DNA of 64,000 nucleotides from Candidatus Anaerostipes avistercoris (GTDB taxonomy: Bacteria; Bacillota; Clostridia; Lachnospirales; Lachnospiraceae). The position numbers and the translations under genes are program-made. The notes below the pieces were generated by a model. The model saw only the letters and a program-made list of their open reading frames with translations, was not told the origin of the DNA and searched no databases. Location: NCBI GenBank assembly GCA_019119895.1, contig DWWD01000023.1, positions 1 through 64,000 on the forward strand. The letters are read 5' to 3'. Positions within the stretch are counted from its first letter, which is position 1; each line of letters begins with the position of its first letter. This document shows, in pieces, positions 27,980 through 37,967 of this stretch.

Positions 27980-28459
27980 TTATAAGTCGATGATAATTCT
28001 CTGTCCTTTCGCTTCAAACTGTCTGTATTTCACTCCCGCCATATCAAACATCTTTTTGGAAGCAAGTGTTGCGTCTGAATCGGCATATTTATCCTGCATA
28101 TAAATCACCTCTTTCATCCCGCTCTGGATGATGGCTTTCGCACATTCGTTGCACGGAAACAGTGTCACATAGACTCTGGCTCCGTCCAGAGAGCCGCCTC
28201 CGTAATTTAATATGGCATTTAATTCCGCATGGCAGACATAAAAATATTTTGTGTCCAGAGGATCTCCCTCTCTCTCCCACGGCATATCGTCATCACTGCA
28301 TCCGATCGGCATTCCATTGTATCCGACAGATAAAATCTTATTATGATCATTGACCAGGCAGGCTCCTACCTGTGTATGGTCATCTTTGCTTCTCTGTGCG
28401 GAGAGCAGAGCAATCCCCATAAAATACTGATCCCATGAAATATAATCGTTTCGTTTCAT
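27980..28459 (-). CDS. Deoxycytidylate (dCMP) deaminase
   Basis: Zinc enzyme converting dCMP to dUMP for thymidylate synthesis. Zinc and catalytic residues: H77 and E79 in CHAELNA and C103/C106 in PCNECAK. The 159-residue length and the N-terminal [18 protein letters not shown] fit the dCMP deaminase/ComEB group rather than cytidine deaminase. Encoded upstream of tex in a two-gene unit behind the aspartokinase terminator. Confidence 0.92.
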   Translation of the reverse strand: MKRNDYISWDQYFMGIALLSAQRSKDDHTQVGACLVNDHNKILSVGYNGMPIGCSDDDMPWEREGDPLDTKYFYVCHAELNAILNYGGGSLDGARVYVTLFPCNECAKAIIQSGMKEVIYMQDKYADSDATLASKKMFDMAGVKYRQFEAKGQRIIIDL

Positions 28460-28482
28460 CGATCTTCCTTCCTTTCCCTGCT

Positions 28483-28522
28483 GAAAAAAGAAACCGCCTG
28501 ATCTGTCACACAGGCGGTTCCT
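28483..28522 (-). terminator. Terminator of the aspartokinase operon
   Basis: On the minus strand GAACCGCCTG pairs with CAGGCGGTTTC, followed by a T6 tract. It separates the aspartokinase operon from dCMP deaminase. Confidence 0.88.
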
Positions 28523-28530
28523 CTGATTTG

Positions 28531-29733
28531 CTACATTTTAAATGCGCCGTGAGCGGCGATCATTGCCTTTTCCATATCTTCTTTATTGACCAGAACTGTT
28601 ACACGAATTTCAGATGTAGAAATCATACGAATATTGATATCGGCTTCACACAATGCCTCAAACATACGGGCTGCCATTCCATAGTGATTGCGCAGTCCCA
28701 CTCCCACGATAGATACTTTTGCCATTCCGGTATTGTACGTGATGCCTTCATACATTTCTTCCGGAAGATGATCTTCCAGCGCTTTTACAGCAATGTCCAT
28801 ATCACCTTCTTTTACCGTAAAGGAAATATCTTTTTTGTTTCCATGTCCTACAGACTGGAGGATCATGTCGACATTTACATTTTTCTTTGCCAGGACATTG
28901 AAAATCTTAAATGCCATTCCCGGAATATCTTCTACGCCGAGAACAGAAATTCTTGCTGTATCGTCATCTCCTGCAACACCGCTGATTTCAGATCCTCTTC
29001 TGCGCACATTTTCTTTTACGACAGTACCTTCTTCTCTGGTCAGACTGGATCTTACAACCAGCTGCACGTCATGTTTCTTGGCAAGCTCTACGGATCTGTT
29101 ATGAAGCACGCCTGCGCCGAGGGTGGCCATCTCCAGCATCTCATCATAGGTGATTTCTGACAATTTCTTCGCTTCCGGCACTTTTCTCGGATCTGCTGTA
29201 TATACGCCGTCTACGTCGGTGTAAATCTCACATGCATCTGCGTGAAGAGCCGCCGCAAGGGCAACCGCTGTTGTATCGGATCCGCCTCGTCCCAGCGTTG
29301 TATAGTTGTCAAACCGGTCTACTCCCTGGAATCCCGTTACGATCACGATCTTGCGCTGTTCCAGCTCATTGAAAATACGGTCCGTATCGATTCTCTTGAT
29401 TCTTGCGTTGCTGTATGCGGAAGTGGTGTGCATGGCTACCTGGAATGCGTTCAGAGACACAGCCGGCACACCCAGAGAATCCATTGCCATGGCCATCAGG
29501 GATACAGATGTCTGCTCACCGGTAGTCAGGAGCATATCCATCTCTCGTCTTGATGGATTCGGGTTAATTTCCTGCGCCTTGGCGATCAGTTCATCCGTCA
29601 TCTTTCCCATGGCGGAAAGTACTACGACTACGTCGTTTCCTTTCTGATATTCCTCAATACATCTTTTTGCTACATTCATAATGCGGTCCTTATCACCTAC
29701 AGAAGTTCCGCCAAACTTTTTCACTACTAGCAT
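28531..29733 (-). CDS. Aspartate kinase
   Basis: First step of the aspartate pathway (Lys, Met, Thr). The kinase domain begins with [15 protein letters not shown], with [17 protein letters not shown] near residue 168; two ACT domains occupy about 265-400 ([36 protein letters not shown]) and should provide end-product feedback. 400 residues, typical of the LysC-type enzyme. It is the last gene after ACT protein and ApgM-like enzyme, with a 23 bp gap. Confidence 0.94.
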   Translation of the reverse strand: MLVVKKFGGTSVGDKDRIMNVAKRCIEEYQKGNDVVVVLSAMGKMTDELIAKAQEINPNPSRREMDMLLTTGEQTSVSLMAMAMDSLGVPAVSLNAFQVAMHTTSAYSNARIKRIDTDRIFNELEQRKIVIVTGFQGVDRFDNYTTLGRGGSDTTAVALAAALHADACEIYTDVDGVYTADPRKVPEAKKLSEITYDEMLEMATLGAGVLHNRSVELAKKHDVQLVVRSSLTREEGTVVKENVRRRGSEISGVAGDDDTARISVLGVEDIPGMAFKIFNVLAKKNVNVDMILQSVGHGNKKDISFTVKEGDMDIAVKALEDHLPEEMYEGITYNTGMAKVSIVGVGLRNHYGMAARMFEALCEADINIRMISTSEIRVTVLVNKEDMEKAMIAAHGAFKM

Positions 29734-29756
29734 CTTTGTGCCTCCTACATCTTCTC

Positions 29757-30956
29757 TTATTTTTGTAATAAACGATTCATCAGCTCATATCCGTGTTCCA
29801 CGACCAGTCCGGTACTTCCTGCCGCTTCTTCGCTGTACTCTTCCATGGATCCCAGAGACTTCCGGCTGTCATAGATCATAAATGGAATCGGGTCTTTTGT
29901 ATGGGTCCGGATGGCAATCGGCGTCGGATGATCCGGTCCGATCAGCATGCGGAAATCTTCACCCGCTTTCTCCAGCCCCTCTTTTACAATTCTGACCACC
30001 TGGTCATCCAGATATTCAATGGCCTGAATCTTATGTTCTACGTTTCCCTGATGTCCCATCTCATCTGGTGCCTCTACATGAATATAAGCGAAATCGTCGC
30101 CTTTTTCAAGCAGAGCCTGCAAAGCTGCCTCCGCTTTTCCTTTATAATTGGTATCCAGACCTCCGTTGGCGCCTTCCACATCCAGATTTCTCATCTGCGC
30201 GCCTACCGCGATTCCTTTCAGCAGGTCTACCGCGGAAACCATGGCGCCCTTCATTCCTGTCTTTCCTTCAAACTGATCCAGCGCAGGTCTCGTGCCCGCA
30301 CCCCAGAACCAGATGCTGTTTGCCTTATTAAGACCTTTTTTGGCTCTCTCCTCATTGACCGGATGATGATCCAGAATCTCAAAACTCTTCTTCATCATTT
30401 CTTTTAGACGTTCCTCTTCCGGAAGGAACTCCCCAATCTGTTTTCCCAAAATATCATGAGGCGGTGTCAGTTCCACTACCTTTCCGTGATCCCAGATGGT
30501 AAGGTGACGGTAGCTTACGCCGGCATAGAATTTAAATTCTTCTGTTTCCAGCGCTTCTTTCACTGCCTGCACCAGTATCTCTGCTTCCTCTGTTGTAATC
30601 TCCCCGGCGCTGTGGTCTGTGATTTTCTTGTCTTCATATTCCCCGTCTTCCTCCAGCGTGACAAAATTACAGCGCAGGGCAACGTCTGTATCTTTCATAT
30701 CAACGCCGATGCTCAGTGCCTCAAGAGGAGATCGTCCGGAATAGTATTTCTGCGGATCATATCCAAGCATCGCAAGGTTTGCCACATCACTTCCCGCCGG
30801 AAGATTCTCCGGCACCGTGTAAGCGATTCCCTGTTCCGCTCTTCCTGCCATCTGATCCATCACCGGCTTATGAGCCGCCTGCAGAGGTGTTCTGCCTCCA
30901 AGGCTCTCAATGGGCTGATCCGCCATTCCATCTCCTAAAATAATTACGTACTTCAT
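29757..30956 (-). CDS. ApgM-type alkaline-phosphatase-superfamily enzyme (phosphoglycerate mutase fold; possible homoserine kinase)
   Basis: 399 residues of the cofactor-independent phosphoglycerate mutase (archaeal-type) group: metal-binding IILGDGMADQPI at the N-terminus, the SDVANLAMLGYDP block with the phosphate-accepting residue region, and C-terminal VEAPDEMGHQGN and GPDHPTPIAIRTHTKDP metal motifs. The gene lies between an ACT-domain gene and aspartokinase. A TIGRFAM subgroup of these enzymes has been proposed to act as homoserine kinase on such context, and no phosphoglycerate-pathway neighbours are present. The fold call is firm; the substrate is open. Confidence 0.85.
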   Translation of the reverse strand: MKYVIILGDGMADQPIESLGGRTPLQAAHKPVMDQMAGRAEQGIAYTVPENLPAGSDVANLAMLGYDPQKYYSGRSPLEALSIGVDMKDTDVALRCNFVTLEEDGEYEDKKITDHSAGEITTEEAEILVQAVKEALETEEFKFYAGVSYRHLTIWDHGKVVELTPPHDILGKQIGEFLPEEERLKEMMKKSFEILDHHPVNEERAKKGLNKANSIWFWGAGTRPALDQFEGKTGMKGAMVSAVDLLKGIAVGAQMRNLDVEGANGGLDTNYKGKAEAALQALLEKGDDFAYIHVEAPDEMGHQGNVEHKIQAIEYLDDQVVRIVKEGLEKAGEDFRMLIGPDHPTPIAIRTHTKDPIPFMIYDSRKSLGSMEEYSEEAAGSTGLVVEHGYELMNRLLQK

Positions 30957-30998
30957 ATTCGTCCTCCAGCTAATTCCAGCCAGTCCGGCTGGTCCGTT

Positions 30999-31439
30999 TT
31001 ATTCCATGGCAATGATCTTAACATAAGAGACAGACTCCAGCTGCTCCACCTGCTGAATCATTGCCGATATATTCGTCTGTTCTGAGACAATATCCACGCT
31101 GACCGTCAGAACGCCTTTTCCATTGATCGGAATACTCTGATGGATCGTCAGGATATTGGCATGATACCGGGCAAACACTTCCAGGATGGAAACCATAACG
31201 CCCGGCTGATCCTTGATTTCAATGACAAACGTAATATTCTTCCCTTTTTCCTTTGCATAAAAAGGGAAAATATCGTCTTTGTATTTATAATAAGAGCTTC
31301 TGCTGATTCCCACATTCTCTGCCGCCTCCATGACTGACACAGCCTGCCTGGTATCAAGAAGCTTCTGCACCTCCAGCACTTTCAGCAGTACTTCCGGCAC
31401 AGCCTTTTTTTTGATTACATAATACTTTTCATCTTCCAT
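30999..31439 (-). CDS. ACT domain-containing protein (UPF0735/PheB-like)
   Basis: 146 residues: a short helix-turn-helix-like N-terminus (AVSVMEAAENVGISRSSYYKYKDDIF) followed by an ACT domain (about residues 70-146, FVIEIKDQPGVMVSILEVFARYHANI). Such proteins usually accompany homoserine dehydrogenase or aromatic amino acid genes and probably sense an amino acid. First gene of the ACT/ApgM-like/aspartokinase operon under the promoter at 31489-31517; homoserine dehydrogenase is not in the window. Confidence 0.88.
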   Translation of the reverse strand: MEDEKYYVIKKKAVPEVLLKVLEVQKLLDTRQAVSVMEAAENVGISRSSYYKYKDDIFPFYAKEKGKNITFVIEIKDQPGVMVSILEVFARYHANILTIHQSIPINGKGVLTVSVDIVSEQTNISAMIQQVEQLESVSYVKIIAME

Positions 31440-31488
31440 ACATCTGTCCTTTTTGTATTTCTGTGGTGTACACTTGTCTTTCTACAGA

Positions 31489-31517
31489 ATACTATCACAG
31501 ATATTTCCCGGAATCAA
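31489..31517 (-). promoter_or_regulatory. Promoter of the ACT/ApgM-like/aspartokinase operon
   Basis: Minus strand TTGATT (31512-31517), 17 bp, TAGTAT (31489-31494). The -35 overlaps the stop codon of the ydcF-like gene upstream. Confidence 0.65.
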
Positions 31518-32146
31518 TAGGAAATTGGAAGATCCTGCAAAGGATATTTCGGTTTTGGCCGGATGATCCGGCATTCCAGCCACGCCTTATCCGCCGCAAA
31601 AAAATCCCGGAACCGTTCATAACGCTCTCTTCTGTACTTCCGGGCATCGGATCTGACACAGAAACCATCCATTCCCAGTTCTGAGATCAGAAATCCTGTT
31701 CTTTTAAAATATTTTTCCTGGGTGCAGATCAGAAACCGTTTTCCCGGAAATGCTTCCCTGCAGCGGTATATGGTGGAATACGTGTCCAGTCCTCCATGAT
31801 CGCTCCAGATATTTTCTGCCGGGATGCCCTGTTCTTTCAGATAGATCTTCCCCGCTTCATTTTCTCTCCGGATTCCGGACAGGATAATCCGGTCTGCTTT
31901 TCCTTCTCTGTACAGGGCAGCCGCCGCATCCAGACGGTCTTTCAGGGCATTAGACGGAGTTCCGTCCCTATGGACAAGACATCCGGGAACCAGAATAAAA
32001 TCAGCCTCCGGAATCTGTTCCATATGGTCCGGCCGGAACGTCTGTTTATCGTTCTTCAGCTGCTGATTACACCATATTGTAAAAATTACGCCTGCAGTCC
32101 CTGCGCCGGCGCCGGCCGCCGTCAAAAATCCTAATTCCTTTTTCAT
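31514..32146 (-). CDS. YdcF-family protein (DUF218)
   Basis: 210 residues with one N-terminal membrane helix (about 8-25) and a DUF218 fold: ILVPGCLVHRDGTPSNALKDRLDAA (the conserved Pro-Gly and Asp region) and a later SDHGGLDTYSTIY block. SanA/YdcF-like proteins are linked to envelope integrity, but the biochemical activity is not settled. It follows prfB by 1 bp, so it is the distal gene of secA-prfB-ydcF. Confidence 0.84.
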   Translation of the reverse strand: MKKELGFLTAAGAGAGTAGVIFTIWCNQQLKNDKQTFRPDHMEQIPEADFILVPGCLVHRDGTPSNALKDRLDAAAALYREGKADRIILSGIRRENEAGKIYLKEQGIPAENIWSDHGGLDTYSTIYRCREAFPGKRFLICTQEKYFKRTGFLISELGMDGFCVRSDARKYRRERYERFRDFFAADKAWLECRIIRPKPKYPLQDLPISY

Positions 32147-32147
32147 G

Positions 32148-33272
32148 TTATTCCTCTCTCTGCTGGTTTTTCTGATTTTCCCATGAAAGATAGGCGTTCA
32201 TAAAAGGATCCAGGTCTCCATCCAGAATTGCTGTCGGATTTCCGCTTTCCTCACCGGTCCTGTGATCTTTTACCATAGTATATGGCTGCAGTACATAGGA
32301 GCGGATCTGACTTCCCCATCCGTTATCTGATACATCTCCGCGGATGTCAGATAATTTTTCCAGATGCTGCTGTTCTTTCAGCAGGAACAGCTTTGTTTTC
32401 AGCATTTTCATCGCCTGATCTTTGTTCTTGTGCTGAGAACGCTCATTCTGACACTGTACGACAATTCCGGTCGGAAGATGCGTGATACGGATGGCGGAAT
32501 CAGTCTTATTAATATGCTGTCCGCCGGCTCCGCTGGCACGGTAAGTATCCACGCGGATATCCTCATCTGCGATTTCCACTTCCAGATCTTCCTCGATCTC
32601 CGGCATAACATCGCAGGAAGCAAAAGACGTCTGCCTCTTTCCCGCCGCATTAAACGGAGATATTCTCACCAGACGGTGGACGCCGCGCTCAGAGCGGAGG
32701 TATCCAAAAGCGTTTTCTCCTTTTATCTTTACTGTGACCGACTTGATTCCCGCTTCTTCTCCGTCCAAATAGTCCAGGACTTCTGTCTCGTATCCTTTCT
32801 TTGCGGCCCATCTCGTATACATACGATAGAGCATGCTGACCCAGTCGCAGGATTCGGTTCCGCCGGCTCCCGCGTGAAGAGTCAGAATGGCATTGTTTTT
32901 ATCATACTCACCGGTCAGGAGCGTGGAAATACGCAGTTTCTCATATTCTTCCTGAAAACTCTTCACCGTATCCTGGGCTTCCTCCGCAAGCTCCTGATCT
33001 TCCTCTTCTTCCGCCATGTCGATCAGGATCTCAGCGTCATCAAATTTCATCTTTAAATCTTCATATTCTTCTACAACATTTTTTAAATTCTTTACTTCCT
33101 TCATGACCTTCTGAGACGCTTCCACATTGTCCCAGAATCCCGGAGCTTCCATGGACTGCTCCAGCTGGTCAATCCGCTCTCTCTTCGCGTCTAACGCAAG
33201 AGAACCACTGAGGTCCTCCAGTGGTTCTCGAAAAGAGTTTAAAGTATATTTTAATTGTTCTAACTCAATCAC
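32148..33272 (-). CDS. prfB: Peptide chain release factor 2
   Basis: Recognises UGA/UAA and triggers peptide release. The codon-recognition motif SPF lies in RLVRISPFNAAGKR, and the catalytic GGQ in ASGAGGQHINKTDSAIRITH. 374 residues in one uninterrupted frame: the programmed +1 frameshift common in prfB (CTT TGA) is absent and the position reads CTT GCG. The start is GTG (33270-33272) with AAGGAG 8 bp upstream, 11 bp after secA. A perfect hairpin covers codons 15-24 (separate entry). Confidence 0.97.
   Translation of the reverse strand: MIELEQLKYTLNSFREPLEDLSGSLALDAKRERIDQLEQSMEAPGFWDNVEASQKVMKEVKNLKNVVEEYEDLKMKFDDAEILIDMAEEEEDQELAEEAQDTVKSFQEEYEKLRISTLLTGEYDKNNAILTLHAGAGGTESCDWVSMLYRMYTRWAAKKGYETEVLDYLDGEEAGIKSVTVKIKGENAFGYLRSERGVHRLVRISPFNAAGKRQTSFASCDVMPEIEEDLEVEIADEDIRVDTYRASGAGGQHINKTDSAIRITHLPTGIVVQCQNERSQHKNKDQAMKMLKTKLFLLKEQQHLEKLSDIRGDVSDNGWGSQIRSYVLQPYTMVKDHRTGEESGNPTAILDGDLDPFMNAYLSWENQKNQQREE
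33200..33229 (-). promoter_or_regulatory. Hairpin inside prfB just ahead of the usual frameshift position
   Basis: An 11-bp perfect inverted repeat (arms 33200-33210 and 33219-33229) with an 8-nt loop that includes part of a GGAGG. It lies in the N-terminal coding region where other bacteria carry the frameshift stimulator. Its effect is unknown. Confidence 0.7.
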
Positions 33273-33283
33273 TGATAAACTCC

Positions 33284-35857
33284 TTATTTATTGTTTCTGC
33301 CACAGCAGTTCTTATATTTTTTACCGCTTCCGCACGGACAAGGATCATTCCTTCCCACCTTTGCGCCTTTTCTCACATAAGGTGTCTTCGGTCCGTCAAT
33401 ATCTTTGTTGGTTCCTGTGATCTTCGGCGCTTCTTCTCTTTCGATCTTCTGCTCGATCTTAACATGGAACAGGGCGCCTGTTGTCTCTTCCTCGATTGCC
33501 TTGATCATATCGTTGAACATATCAAATCCGACCAGACGGTATTCTACGACCGGATCTCTCTGTCCATATGCCTGCATTCCGATTCCTTCCCGCAGCTGAT
33601 CCATATCATCGATATGATCCATCCATTTACGGTCAATGACTTTCAGAAGAATGATTCGCTCAATCTCACGCAGATCAAATCCTTCGAATTCTTTCTCTTT
33701 CTGCTCATACAGTTCCACGCTTTCTTCCTGCAGTCTTGTGATCAGTTTTTCCACTTTCCTGGATTTTTTCTCTTCCTCTGTCAGTTCGATCTTGTTAAGA
33801 GGAATGATCGGCAGCAGTTCCGCATTTAAAGCAGCGATATCCCACTCATCCGGTGATAACTCGTTGCTGATGATCTGGTTCACACGGTTTTCCACCGTAT
33901 CCTTTATCATCTTCAGGACAGACTGTTTCATATTATCTCCGTCCAGAACCCTGCGGCGCTCTTTGTAGATAACTTCTCTCTGATCATTGTTAACTCTGTC
34001 GTAATCCAGCAGATTCTTACGGATTCCAAAGTTGTTGTTCTCAATCTTCTTCTGCGCCTTCTCAATGGTCCTGCTGATGGACTTATGCTGGATTTCCTCG
34101 CCTTCCGGAATTCCCAGCGCGTTATATACAGATATCATTCTTTCTGAACCGAACAGACGCATGAGGTCGTCTTCCAGAGACAGATAGAACTTGGATTCTC
34201 CCGGGTCTCCCTGACGTCCGGCACGTCCGCGCAGCTGGTTGTCAATACGGCGTGACTCGTGGCGTTCTGTTCCGATGATTTTAAGGCCTCCCAGTTCCGC
34301 AACGCCTTCTTCCAGCACGATATCGGTACCACGGCCGGCCATGTTGGTAGCGATGGTAACGGCTCCGATCTCTCCGGCATGGGAAATAATCTCCGCTTCC
34401 TTCTCATGGAATTTCGCATTCAGGACATTATGTTTGATGCGGCGCTTTTTCAGCATCTTGGACAGTTCTTCTGATGTTTCAATGGTAATGGTTCCCACCA
34501 GAACCGGCTGTCCCTTCTCATGAGATTCTATGATATCATTTACGACCGCATTCATCTTTTCCCGCTTTGTCTTGTAAATGGCGTCATTGTGATCCACACG
34601 GATGACCGGTTTGTTGGTCGGAATCACGACAACGTCCATTCCGTATATCTCACGGAATTCCTGTTCTTCTGTCTGAGCGGTACCTGTCATTCCTGCCTTC
34701 TTCTCATATTTATTGAAAAAGTTCTGGAATGTGATCGTCGCCAGTGTCTTGGACTCTCTCTTAACTTTTACATGTTCTTTGGCCTCGATTGCCTGATGAA
34801 GTCCGTCGGAATAACGTCTTCCCGGCATGATTCGTCCGGTGAATTCATCAACGATCAGCACTTCGTCGTCTTTGACTACATAATCTTTATCTTTAAACAT
34901 CAGATTATGGGCTCTTAATGCCAGGATAATATTATGCTGGATTGCCAGATTATCCGGATCCGCCAGGTTTTCAATATGGAAGAAATCTTCTACTTTCTTC
35001 ACACCTTCCGCCGTCAGCATAATCTGTTTATCCTTCTCATTTACGAGGAAATCTCCATCTTCCTCGATATCTTCGTTCATCAGGATATCCATCTTGGAAA
35101 GTTCTCCGTCAGAGCTTCCTCTTTCCATCTTTCTTGCCAGAATATCACAGGCGCGGTAAAGTTCTGTGGATTTATTGCTCTGTCCGGAAATAATCAGCGG
35201 CGTTCTCGCCTCATCGATCAGCACAGAGTCAACCTCATCCACAATGGCGTAATGAAGGTCTCTCTGCACCAGATCCTTCTTATCAATGACCATGTTGTCT
35301 CTCAGGTAATCGAATCCCAGTTCATTATTGGTAATATACGTAATGTCGCACTGATATGCGGCTCTTCTCGCATCATTGTTCATATCGTTGGTAACAACGC
35401 CGACGCTGAGTCCCAGGAACTTGTGAACCTGTCCCATCCACTGGGCATCACGGGTTGCCAGATAGTCATTGACCGTAACAATATGAACGCCTTTGCCTTC
35501 CAGCGCATTCAGATAAGCCGGCAGAGTCGCCACCAGGGTCTTACCTTCACCGGTACGCATCTCCGCGATCCTGCCCTGATGCAGGATGATACCGCCGATC
35601 AGCTGTACACGGTAATGCTTCAGTCCGATGGTACGGCTGCTGGCCTCACGGACAACCGCGAACGCCTCCGGAAGCAGGTCATCCAGATTCTCTCCCATCT
35701 CAAGGCGTTCCTTGAATTCTTCCGTCTTATGTTTCAATTGATCATCAGATAATTTCTGCATTTCTTCATCCAATGCTTCAATCTTATCTACTGTTTTACT
35801 GATTCTCTTAATCTCTTTATCACTGTGAGAACCAAAAACCTTGTCTAATAAACTCAT
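33284..35857 (-). CDS. secA: Protein translocase subunit SecA
   Basis: ATPase motor that pushes preproteins through SecYEG. Walker [15 protein letters not shown] near residue 98, [19 protein letters not shown], the second nucleotide-binding domain ([16 protein letters not shown]) and a C-terminal zinc/SecB-binding motif [13 protein letters not shown]. 857 residues, normal. First gene of secA-prfB-ydcF; the promoter lies at 35933-35961. Confidence 0.98.
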   Translation of the reverse strand: MSLLDKVFGSHSDKEIKRISKTVDKIEALDEEMQKLSDDQLKHKTEEFKERLEMGENLDDLLPEAFAVVREASSRTIGLKHYRVQLIGGIILHQGRIAEMRTGEGKTLVATLPAYLNALEGKGVHIVTVNDYLATRDAQWMGQVHKFLGLSVGVVTNDMNNDARRAAYQCDITYITNNELGFDYLRDNMVIDKKDLVQRDLHYAIVDEVDSVLIDEARTPLIISGQSNKSTELYRACDILARKMERGSSDGELSKMDILMNEDIEEDGDFLVNEKDKQIMLTAEGVKKVEDFFHIENLADPDNLAIQHNIILALRAHNLMFKDKDYVVKDDEVLIVDEFTGRIMPGRRYSDGLHQAIEAKEHVKVKRESKTLATITFQNFFNKYEKKAGMTGTAQTEEQEFREIYGMDVVVIPTNKPVIRVDHNDAIYKTKREKMNAVVNDIIESHEKGQPVLVGTITIETSEELSKMLKKRRIKHNVLNAKFHEKEAEIISHAGEIGAVTIATNMAGRGTDIVLEEGVAELGGLKIIGTERHESRRIDNQLRGRAGRQGDPGESKFYLSLEDDLMRLFGSERMISVYNALGIPEGEEIQHKSISRTIEKAQKKIENNNFGIRKNLLDYDRVNNDQREVIYKERRRVLDGDNMKQSVLKMIKDTVENRVNQIISNELSPDEWDIAALNAELLPIIPLNKIELTEEEKKSRKVEKLITRLQEESVELYEQKEKEFEGFDLREIERIILLKVIDRKWMDHIDDMDQLREGIGMQAYGQRDPVVEYRLVGFDMFNDMIKAIEEETTGALFHVKIEQKIEREEAPKITGTNKDIDGPKTPYVRKGAKVGRNDPCPCGSGKKYKNCCGRNNK

Positions 35858-35932
35858 TTTCTATTCTCCTAACTTCTCTTGTCCATACATGGTTCTATTT
35901 CCTCTCTTTTACAGCAATATATAGACTGTCAT

Positions 35933-35961
35933 ATTGTAACACTTCTAAATATAAGACGCAA
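35933..35961 (-). promoter_or_regulatory. Promoter of the secA-prfB-ydcF operon
   Basis: Minus strand TTGCGT (35956-35961), 17 bp, TACAAT (35933-35938), about 75 bp before the secA start, downstream of the hpf terminator. Confidence 0.65.
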
Positions 35962-36001
35962 GTTAACAACCTGTAAATTCGCAAAATTCTTTGTTTCCAC
36001 A

Positions 36002-36030
36002 GAAAAAGAGAGGCCGTAACGACCTCTCCT
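36002..36030 (-). terminator. Terminator of hpf
   Basis: GAGAGGTCG pairs with the CGGCCTCTC arm on the minus strand, followed by T5. It isolates hpf from secA. Confidence 0.8.
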
Positions 36031-36043
36031 GCGCTGATACATT

Positions 36044-36574
36044 CTAAAATTCCGGTTCGATCAGACCGTATGTATTTCCTTTTCGTTTGTACACTACATT
36101 CACTTCAAATGTTTCGGAATTACGGAACACGAAAAAGTCATGTCCCAGGAGTTCCATCTGGATGCAGGCCTCTTCAACGTCCATCGGCTTGATCGCAAAC
36201 TTCTTGCTTCGGATGATTCTGATCTCATCATCTTCCTCATCGTCTTCCATATCCATAAATTCCTGTCTGAAGCTGGTTCCATCGTGCTTCTGATTCATCA
36301 GTCTGGTCTTATATCTGCGAATCTGCCGCTCGATCACATCAATTACAAGGTCAATGGATACATACATATCCTCACTGTCTTCTTCTGCACGGATAATATG
36401 GCCTTTCATAGGAATGGTAACTTCTATCTTCTGTCTTCCCTTCTGAACACTGAGGGTAACATTCACGATCGTATCATCTACCAGATACTTGTCCAATCGT
36501 CCAAGCTTCTCCTCGACTGCTGCTCTGATTCCTTCGGTGACCTCAATGTTCTTTCCGCTAATAATGAACTTCAT
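36044..36574 (-). CDS. hpf: Ribosome hibernation promoting factor, long form
   Basis: Dimerises 70S ribosomes into 100S particles in stationary phase. The N-terminal HPF/RaiA domain (residues 1-100, MKFIISGKNIEVTEGIRAAVEEKL) is followed by a linker and a C-terminal dimerisation domain (about 118-176, FAIKPMDVEEACIQMELLGHDFFVF). The start is the ATG at 36572-36574 with AAAGGAG 9 bp ahead; the in-frame extension upstream covers the promoter. 176 residues. TATAAT at 36608-36613 is its probable -10. A cluster of DnaA-box-like sites lies about 90-170 bp upstream of that. Confidence 0.94.
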   Translation of the reverse strand: MKFIISGKNIEVTEGIRAAVEEKLGRLDKYLVDDTIVNVTLSVQKGRQKIEVTIPMKGHIIRAEEDSEDMYVSIDLVIDVIERQIRRYKTRLMNQKHDGTSFRQEFMDMEDDEEDDEIRIIRSKKFAIKPMDVEEACIQMELLGHDFFVFRNSETFEVNVVYKRKGNTYGLIEPEF

Positions 36575-36703
36575 GGCTCCCAACTCCTTTACTTTTAATG
36601 TAAATTTATTATAACATATAACCCCTGCCAATGAAACAAAATCTTTTTGGAAATACTACACAAAACAAATGTTTCCTTTTTCTTCTTTTTCACAATCGAT
36701 TTT

Positions 36704-36787
36704 TGTCGATAACTGGTTGTGGATAACGTGGATAACTTTGTGTATAACTATTTTGTGGCTCTGCTGCGTGATTTTTCCTGTGGATAA
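36704..36787. promoter_or_regulatory. Cluster of DnaA-box-like sequences
   Basis: Five sites in 84 bp match TGTGGATAA (complement TTATCCACA) in the same orientation: perfect at 36718-36726 and 36779-36787, one mismatch at 36704-36712, 36727-36735 and 36739-36747. An AT-rich stretch (36800-36915) follows. No dnaA, dnaN or rpmH is nearby, so oriC is unlikely; a DnaA titration/regulatory cluster, or control of hpf, are the alternatives. Confidence 0.7.
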
Positions 36788-36926
36788 CTTTGTGCATATA
36801 ATGTGATGTTTTTTTTCAAATACTTCTTGCATTCTTTCTTCTTATACATCTATCACAAATCGTAAAAAAACCCTTGATTTTTAATTTTTTAGTCACCAAA
36901 AAGATTCCGATCAAATTTTCAGAAAA

Positions 36927-37847
36927 TTATAAATTTTGCAGGTACCGCTCCACTGACTGCACGCAATTGGCTCCATCTGCGACCGCAGTCACCACCTGAC
37001 GAAGGTTTTTGGTCCTTCCATCCCCACCTGCGAAAATTCCCGGCAGATTGGTAATTCCGTCTTCGCCTGCCCTGATATAGCCCTGATCATCCATTTCCAG
37101 ACGGCCTTTCAGAAGCTCTGACACAGGTTTCGTACCTACAGCAATAAAAATTCCATCCACATCCAGCGTCTTATCCACATGACGATCCACATTCTCGATC
37201 TGTATGCTCTCTACCTTATTATCACCGTCGATTTTTGTCACAACGCTGTTCCATATAATTTCAATTTTATCGCTGTTTTTCACCTGATTCTGAAGGATTT
37301 TTGCGCCGCGGAGTTCATCTCTTCGATGAATCAGATACACTTTTTTGCACATCCTGCTCAAAAAGATCGCATCTTCCAGAGCCACATCTCCGCCGCCTAC
37401 TACAGCAGTCACCTTATTCCTGAAAAATGCTCCGTCACAGGTGGCGCAGTAGGAAACGCCCATGCCGGCCAGCTCTTTCTCTCCGGGCACGCCCAGGGTC
37501 CTGTGGACCGCTCCCGTTGCCAGGATAATGGTTTTCGTCCGAATCTTCTCACCGTCTTTCAGAATGATTTCCTTCACATCTCCGTCCGGTATAATATCTG
37601 TGACTTCCGCCACCTTTGTCTCAATCCCCAGTTCTTTTGCATGTTCCGCAAATTTGCTGCTCAGCTCCATTCCGTTGGTTTTGGGAATTCCCGGATAATT
37701 ATCTACTTCATAGGTCTGAATCACCTGTCCTCCCGGCATATATTCTTTTTCCAGCAAAAGGGTATCCAGCATAGCCCTTTTTGCGTAAATTGCCGCTGAC
37801 ATTCCGGCCGGTCCGGAACCTATAATCACAAGATCATAAATTTTCAT
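36927..37847 (-). CDS. trxB: Thioredoxin-disulfide reductase
   Basis: FAD/NADPH enzyme that reduces thioredoxin. FAD motif GSGPAGMSAAIYAKR near residue 10, redox CATC at C134-C137, NADPH motif VGGGDVALEDA near residue 152, and GIFAGGDGRTKNLRQVVTA before the C-terminus. 306 residues. Monocistronic; TATAAT at 37880-37885 is its likely -10. Downstream lies the DnaA-box cluster. Confidence 0.96.
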   Translation of the reverse strand: MKIYDLVIIGSGPAGMSAAIYAKRAMLDTLLLEKEYMPGGQVIQTYEVDNYPGIPKTNGMELSSKFAEHAKELGIETKVAEVTDIIPDGDVKEIILKDGEKIRTKTIILATGAVHRTLGVPGEKELAGMGVSYCATCDGAFFRNKVTAVVGGGDVALEDAIFLSRMCKKVYLIHRRDELRGAKILQNQVKNSDKIEIIWNSVVTKIDGDNKVESIQIENVDRHVDKTLDVDGIFIAVGTKPVSELLKGRLEMDDQGYIRAGEDGITNLPGIFAGGDGRTKNLRQVVTAVADGANCVQSVERYLQNL

Positions 37848-37967
37848 CTCTGCTCATCTCCTTTTCTTTCTTTTCTCTCATTATACCCTATCCTAAATGG
37901 CAATTCCATATTCGTCCTTCTTCGGATTTTCTCACTTATTTCCAGCTCATTTCTGTCCGGTTATTTT

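Noticed and set aside
36704-36915. Chromosomal replication origin
   Set aside because: DnaA boxes and AT-rich DNA are present, but dnaA, dnaN, rpmH and gyr genes are not, and the flanking genes are hpf and trxB. Kept as a DnaA-box cluster only.
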